A stretch of DNA of 64,000 bases from Oceanobacillus sp. CFH 90083 (GTDB lineage: Bacteria > Bacillota > Bacilli > Bacillales > Amphibacillaceae), in the NCBI RefSeq assembly GCF_009389585.1, contig NZ_VIYG01000001.1, positions 321,759-385,758 on the forward strand, read 5' to 3'. Made by a program: the position numbers and the translations under genes. The notes below the pieces were generated by a model that saw only the letters and a list, made by a program, of their open reading frames with translations, was not told where the DNA came from and searched no databases. Positions 61,024 through 64,000 of the stretch are shown here, in pieces (within the stretch, counting starts at the first letter, position 1; each line of letters opens with the position of its first letter).

Positions 61024-61593
61024 CTAAACACGGTCAATAAAACAGGTTAATACCTTTGCTTCCTGATCACCCACCGGCAGAAATAAATGCGGCTTGGAGC
61101 CGGCAAAATAAGCGCTGTCCCCCACTTGCAGCAGCTGCTTTGTTCCGTTATATAATAATTCTATTTCCCCTTCCAGCACATAGATAAATTCATCCTGGGA
61201 ATGTGTATACGTTTTTTCATCACGCAGATTCTGAGATTTTGGTGTGACATGCACAATCGTCGGTTCGATTCCGCTATATTGCGAGCGATTGGCCAAAATT
61301 TCATAAGAATAACCCATGCTTTCGTCCCCTACTTTTTGCGGGCGGTTTCTTTTCTTCTGAATGACAATATCCTGCTCTTCTTTATCATCTAATACCCATG
61401 ACAGCTGTATCTGCAATGCATCACAAATCCGGGATAAAGTTGCTATCGCTGAGGCCGTCTGCCCATTCTCAATTTTGGACAGGAGACTCTTAGAAATATT
61501 GGAAGCGTCTGCAATCTCCTGCTGCGTTTTATTTTCCCGCCGTCTGGCATACTTAATTTTTTCACCAATTTTATGTAATTCGATGTGGCTCAG
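61024..61593 (-). CDS. XRE family regulator with C-terminal cupin domain (start codon unclear)
   Basis: About 189 residues if CTG at 61593 is the start, 186 if ATC at 61584. The first domain is a clear helix-turn-helix (ARRRENKTQQEIADASNIS then KSLLSKIENGQTAS) and the second a cupin (THSQDEFIYVLEGEIELLY, then GDSAYFAGSKPHLFLP). Between the upstream TAA and residue 57 there is no in-frame ATG, GTG or TTG, so either a rare start is used or the start codon was lost. GGAAGG lies 10 bases before ATC. Such regulators often sense small metabolites; its target may be the neighbouring HMG-CoA lyase gene. Confidence 0.8.
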   Translation of the reverse strand: MSHIELHKIGEKIKYARRRENKTQQEIADASNISKSLLSKIENGQTASAIATLSRICDALQIQLSWVLDDKEEQDIVIQKKRNRPQKVGDESMGYSYEILANRSQYSGIEPTIVHVTPKSQNLRDEKTYTHSQDEFIYVLEGEIELLYNGTKQLLQVGDSAYFAGSKPHLFLPVGDQEAKVLTCFIDRV

Positions 61594-61714
61594 TCCTTCC
61601 TGGTCAAGTCTTCCTTCGTATTCTATTTAATATACCTAATCATAAGCTAGATAAGCAAATGTAGTCAATCTATACTCTGGTTTGACGTAAAAAATTCTTG
61701 TTCATAGCCACACT

Positions 61715-61749
61715 AAAAAGCCTTGCCCGGACTTGCTTGACAAGACTTT
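61715..61749 (-). terminator. Terminator of the HMG-CoA lyase gene
   Basis: AAAAGTCTTG and CAAGGCTTTT on the minus strand (one G-T pair), then TAGTG. Confidence 0.75.
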
Positions 61750-61770
61750 TCTATTGTCCTCATTCATATT

Positions 61771-62673
61771 TTAAGCATTTTTCAAATAAGCAACGGATCT
61801 GCTCGGCAGCGTTTTTCCAAGCTTATTTTGAATGTATATACTTGCTTCCTGAATACATTTTTCATTTATTCCTGTGTCAATTCCCAGTCCATTTAACAGA
61901 TACAGCACATCATTGGTTGCAACATTGCCTGCAGCTCCCGGTGCATAAGGACAACCTCCTAAACCGCCGACTGTACTATCAAATCGGGTAATTCCCATAT
62001 GAAGTGAAGTCATTATATTAGCTATTGCCATTCCTCTTGTATCATGGAAATGAAGAATTAACTTATCTTTCGGGAAATAAGGAAAGAGCCCGTCAAGCAG
62101 CTTCTCCACCTGTGTCGGTACAGCTGTGCCAATTGTATCCCCCAGTGAAAGATAGTCCACACCGTTTTCAATCAACTTTTCGCATACCCTCAAAACATCC
62201 TCTGTCGCAATCCGTCCTTCATATGGACAATCAAATACGGTAGAGACATAGCCCGTTACCATTTTCCCGGCATTTTTAGCTTCTTTAATCACTTCTGCCA
62301 GTACCGGATATGTATCCGGTATTCGTTTGTTAATATTTTTAAGGTTGTGCGTTTCGCTTGCCGACATAAATACGGATGCTCCATCAATACCAGCCTCTAA
62401 GGCATGCTCCAATCCTTTCATATTCGGAACGAGAGCAGAATAAATGACCCCTTGTTCACGGTTTATCCGCCGACCTACTTCCCTTGCATCCTTCAATGCA
62501 GGAATCATTTCAGGATGAACAAAGGATGAATATTCAACTTCTGAGACACCTGTTTTGGAAAGCATATTAATCCATGCAACCTTATCATCTGTAGAAATCC
62601 ATTGCTGCTCATTCTGCAGCCCATCTCTTGGTCCGACTTCCTTTAAATAAACATTGCTTGGCAGCCCGCGCAT
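61771..62673 (-). CDS. Hydroxymethylglutaryl-CoA lyase
   Basis: 300 residues from the ATG at 62673 (GGGAGGGG upstream). TIM-barrel DRE family: EVGPRDGLQNE (catalytic R17 and metal D18), HFHDTRG (metal histidines) and the active-site loop GGLGGCPYAPGAAGN with the catalytic Cys. Splits HMG-CoA into acetoacetate and acetyl-CoA, the last step of leucine breakdown. No leucine/isovalerate genes adjoin. Acetoacetate is also the substrate type of the ADC genes 12 kb away, a possible link only. Confidence 0.94.
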   Translation of the reverse strand: MRGLPSNVYLKEVGPRDGLQNEQQWISTDDKVAWINMLSKTGVSEVEYSSFVHPEMIPALKDAREVGRRINREQGVIYSALVPNMKGLEHALEAGIDGASVFMSASETHNLKNINKRIPDTYPVLAEVIKEAKNAGKMVTGYVSTVFDCPYEGRIATEDVLRVCEKLIENGVDYLSLGDTIGTAVPTQVEKLLDGLFPYFPKDKLILHFHDTRGMAIANIMTSLHMGITRFDSTVGGLGGCPYAPGAAGNVATNDVLYLLNGLGIDTGINEKCIQEASIYIQNKLGKTLPSRSVAYLKNA

Positions 62674-62851
62674 CAATACCCCTCCCGTTGTATGCGTTTT
62701 CATTACAAATTATGAAAATATACCTCAAAGGTTCGTTACTTATAAAAACAAGAAAGTATAGATGTTGCACGATTGAATAATACCATGACATTTTGAACTA
62801 AAAGCACATTTCCAGTTACATGTTATTTATCATTCAATCCAGTTTCCTATT

Positions 62852-62868
62852 ATTCAACTTTGTTGAAT
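62852..62868. promoter_or_regulatory. Palindromic operator in the HMG-CoA lyase promoter region
   Basis: ATTCAAC and GTTGAAT with a 3-base spacer, directly downstream of the -10 box of the minus-strand promoter; suited to repression. Confidence 0.55.
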
Positions 62869-62870
62869 CA

Positions 62871-62900
62871 AGTATATAATAAAATTTTGGAAAATGTCAA
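62871..62900 (-). promoter_or_regulatory. Sigma-A promoter of the HMG-CoA lyase gene
   Basis: Minus strand TTGACA, 18 bases, TATACT. The leader would be about 190 bases. The rest of 62704-63202 shows nothing else I can name. Confidence 0.55.
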
Positions 62901-63202
62901 TCTTTCCGGCTGTCAAGATGAAACAATTTTGATAAGATATAATAATAGTCCCATACGGGAGAATACTTTTCTGTTAAGCAAGAATTTAAACAGATTCCGC
63001 TTAACGATCAATACATGTTAAACTGATCAGATTTATAAAGGAATGTAACGGCACTTCACCAAAATTTACGGCTGACAAGCCAGATATTAAGTAATTTATA
63101 GTGTCAGGGTCGTTGGGAAGTGATTATAATCACTCAAAATACTATGCCAGCTAATATTATTACGATATTTAACCTATGATAATTCAGATAAGGAGACTCT
63201 CG

Positions 63203-64000
63203 ATGATAAAGATATATACCAATGGTGTCATACATACATTTCAATCATCTCAGCCAGTAGTGAATGCTGTTGTTATCAAGGATGGACGTTTTATAGATAT
63301 GGGTACAACTGAGCAAATGCTTAGCTTTTGGAGTTCAAAAAGTGATGCTGTGATTGATCTTGACGGGCAGACTGCTACCCCGGGATTGACAGATACGCAC
63401 CTCCATCTTTCTATGCAGGCAATGAAGTTTATTGACTTGGATGTGACCGGCGTTACCAAAAAAGAAACATTTTTAAATATGATTAAACAGCATGCGGACA
63501 CATTGAAAAAAGGGGAATGGCTGCTTGGTGCCGGGTGGGATGAAAACTTATTTACAGACAGCGGTTTACCAACAAGAGCCGAGCTTGATGCTGTCGCTCC
63601 CCATCATCCCCTTTTCCTGACAAGAATATGCGAGCATGCTGCCGTGGTTAACTCCAAGGCACTGGAACAAATTAATTATTCCAGCACACTGTTTTTACCA
63701 GAGGGCGGTGAAATTGTAACAGATGCAAACGGAGAGCCTACCGGGTTAATTCTTGAATCTGCATCTGCGTTATTTAAAGCGCAAATTCCAAATAAATCAT
63801 ATGAAACGTGGAAAAATGCCCTTCGTAAAACCATCAACACGGTGACCGGCTACGGAATAACCAGTGTGCATTCCAATGACCCGGCCTATTTAGGAGGGTT
63901 ACAGCAAACTTACCGGCTCTATCAGGAGTTATTAAACGAAGAAAAAATGGGTCTGCGTACAAACTTATTGATTGATTATGATTTTTTGGAAGACCTTTAT
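63203..64000 (+). CDS. Amidohydrolase family protein (YtcJ-like), partial
   Basis: 266 codons before the right edge. Starts at ATG 63203 after AAGGAG. N-terminal beta domain (about 1-60), then the first metal motif DTHLHLSMQ with H66 and H68. The GAGWDENLF and PLFLTRICEHAAVVNSKAL segments are typical of the YtcJ/AepA (amidohydrolase 3) group, metal-dependent hydrolases of unknown natural substrate. The C-terminal half is outside the window. Confidence 0.9.
   Translation, partial: MIKIYTNGVIHTFQSSQPVVNAVVIKDGRFIDMGTTEQMLSFWSSKSDAVIDLDGQTATPGLTDTHLHLSMQAMKFIDLDVTGVTKKETFLNMIKQHADTLKKGEWLLGAGWDENLFTDSGLPTRAELDAVAPHHPLFLTRICEHAAVVNSKALEQINYSSTLFLPEGGEIVTDANGEPTGLILESASALFKAQIPNKSYETWKNALRKTINTVTGYGITSVHSNDPAYLGGLQQTYRLYQELLNEEKMGLRTNLLIDYDFLEDLY

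Noticed and set aside
1-64000. Search for rRNA, tRNA, phage attachment sites and replication origins
   Set aside because: I recognised no tRNA or rRNA sequence, att pair or DnaA-box cluster; by-eye reading could miss a single tRNA.

Overview
The window is chromosomal DNA from a low-GC, endospore-forming Bacillaceae bacterium. The best guess from gene order and protein similarity is Oceanobacillus or Virgibacillus. Support includes the Bacillus subtilis-like block polA-mutM-coaE-gapB-nrdR-dnaB-dnaI-ytxC-thrS-infC-rpmI-rplT-ysdA-ysdB-ysdC, strong AGGAGG-type ribosome binding sites, many TTG/GTG starts, T-box, S-box, TPP and L20-leader RNAs, sigma-W promoters, YjcZ and Spo0E-family small proteins, and two sigma-54 systems. 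Coordinates and motifs were read by eye; no database search was run.

Layout. 1-3285 is accessory: a partial and a complete dihydrofolate-reductase-like gene, then an intact IS1182-family element. 3300-9590 holds a ring-cleaving dioxygenase behind a 13-bp palindrome, ysdC, a dUTPase, a TetR/metallo-hydrolase pair with a 16-bp palindromic operator, sigma-W-driven ysdB, a TVP38 protein and ysdA. 9713-19000 is the translation and replication core: rplT-rpmI-infC behind an L20 leader, thrS behind a T-box, ytxC, a HAD phosphatase, dnaI-dnaB-nrdR. 19470-29020 has a chemoreceptor, gapB, coaE-mutM-polA and phoPR. 29552-45740 is a mixed metabolic and envelope stretch: TPP-riboswitch thiT, pepF, a lone holin, YceI, VanW, type II NADH dehydrogenase, an acidic membrane-anchored protein, S-box metI, a Spx-like protein, a PBP4-type carboxypeptidase, yjcZ, tatA, a RocB-like peptidase, htpX and a lactonase.

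45862-57890 is the most interesting part: two neighbouring sigma-54 systems. The first has an enhancer-binding protein, a good -24/-12 promoter, two different acetoacetate-decarboxylase-family proteins, a sodium:solute symporter with a 34-residue membrane partner missed by ordinary ORF length limits, and an SDR dehydrogenase downstream of a terminator. I read it as uptake and breakdown of an unknown keto acid. The second is a proline utilisation operon (P5C dehydrogenase, proline dehydrogenase with an unusual C-terminal membrane tail, PutP) with a -24/-12 promoter, a cre site and a nested palindromic upstream site, divergent from its own enhancer-binding protein.

58221-64000 holds a Spo0E-like phosphatase, sigma-W-type yuaF-floT, an XRE-cupin regulator with no ordinary start codon, HMG-CoA lyase and the start of an amidohydrolase.

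Two families of non-coding repeats run through the window. One is a composite element of about 210-240 bp around a small stem-loop (GGGAC stem, loop TGCGATTACTC), present whole or in pieces at about ten intergenic sites. The other is a MITE-like element with ends containing TTCAAAAAG, seen two or three times, once inside the thrS terminator.
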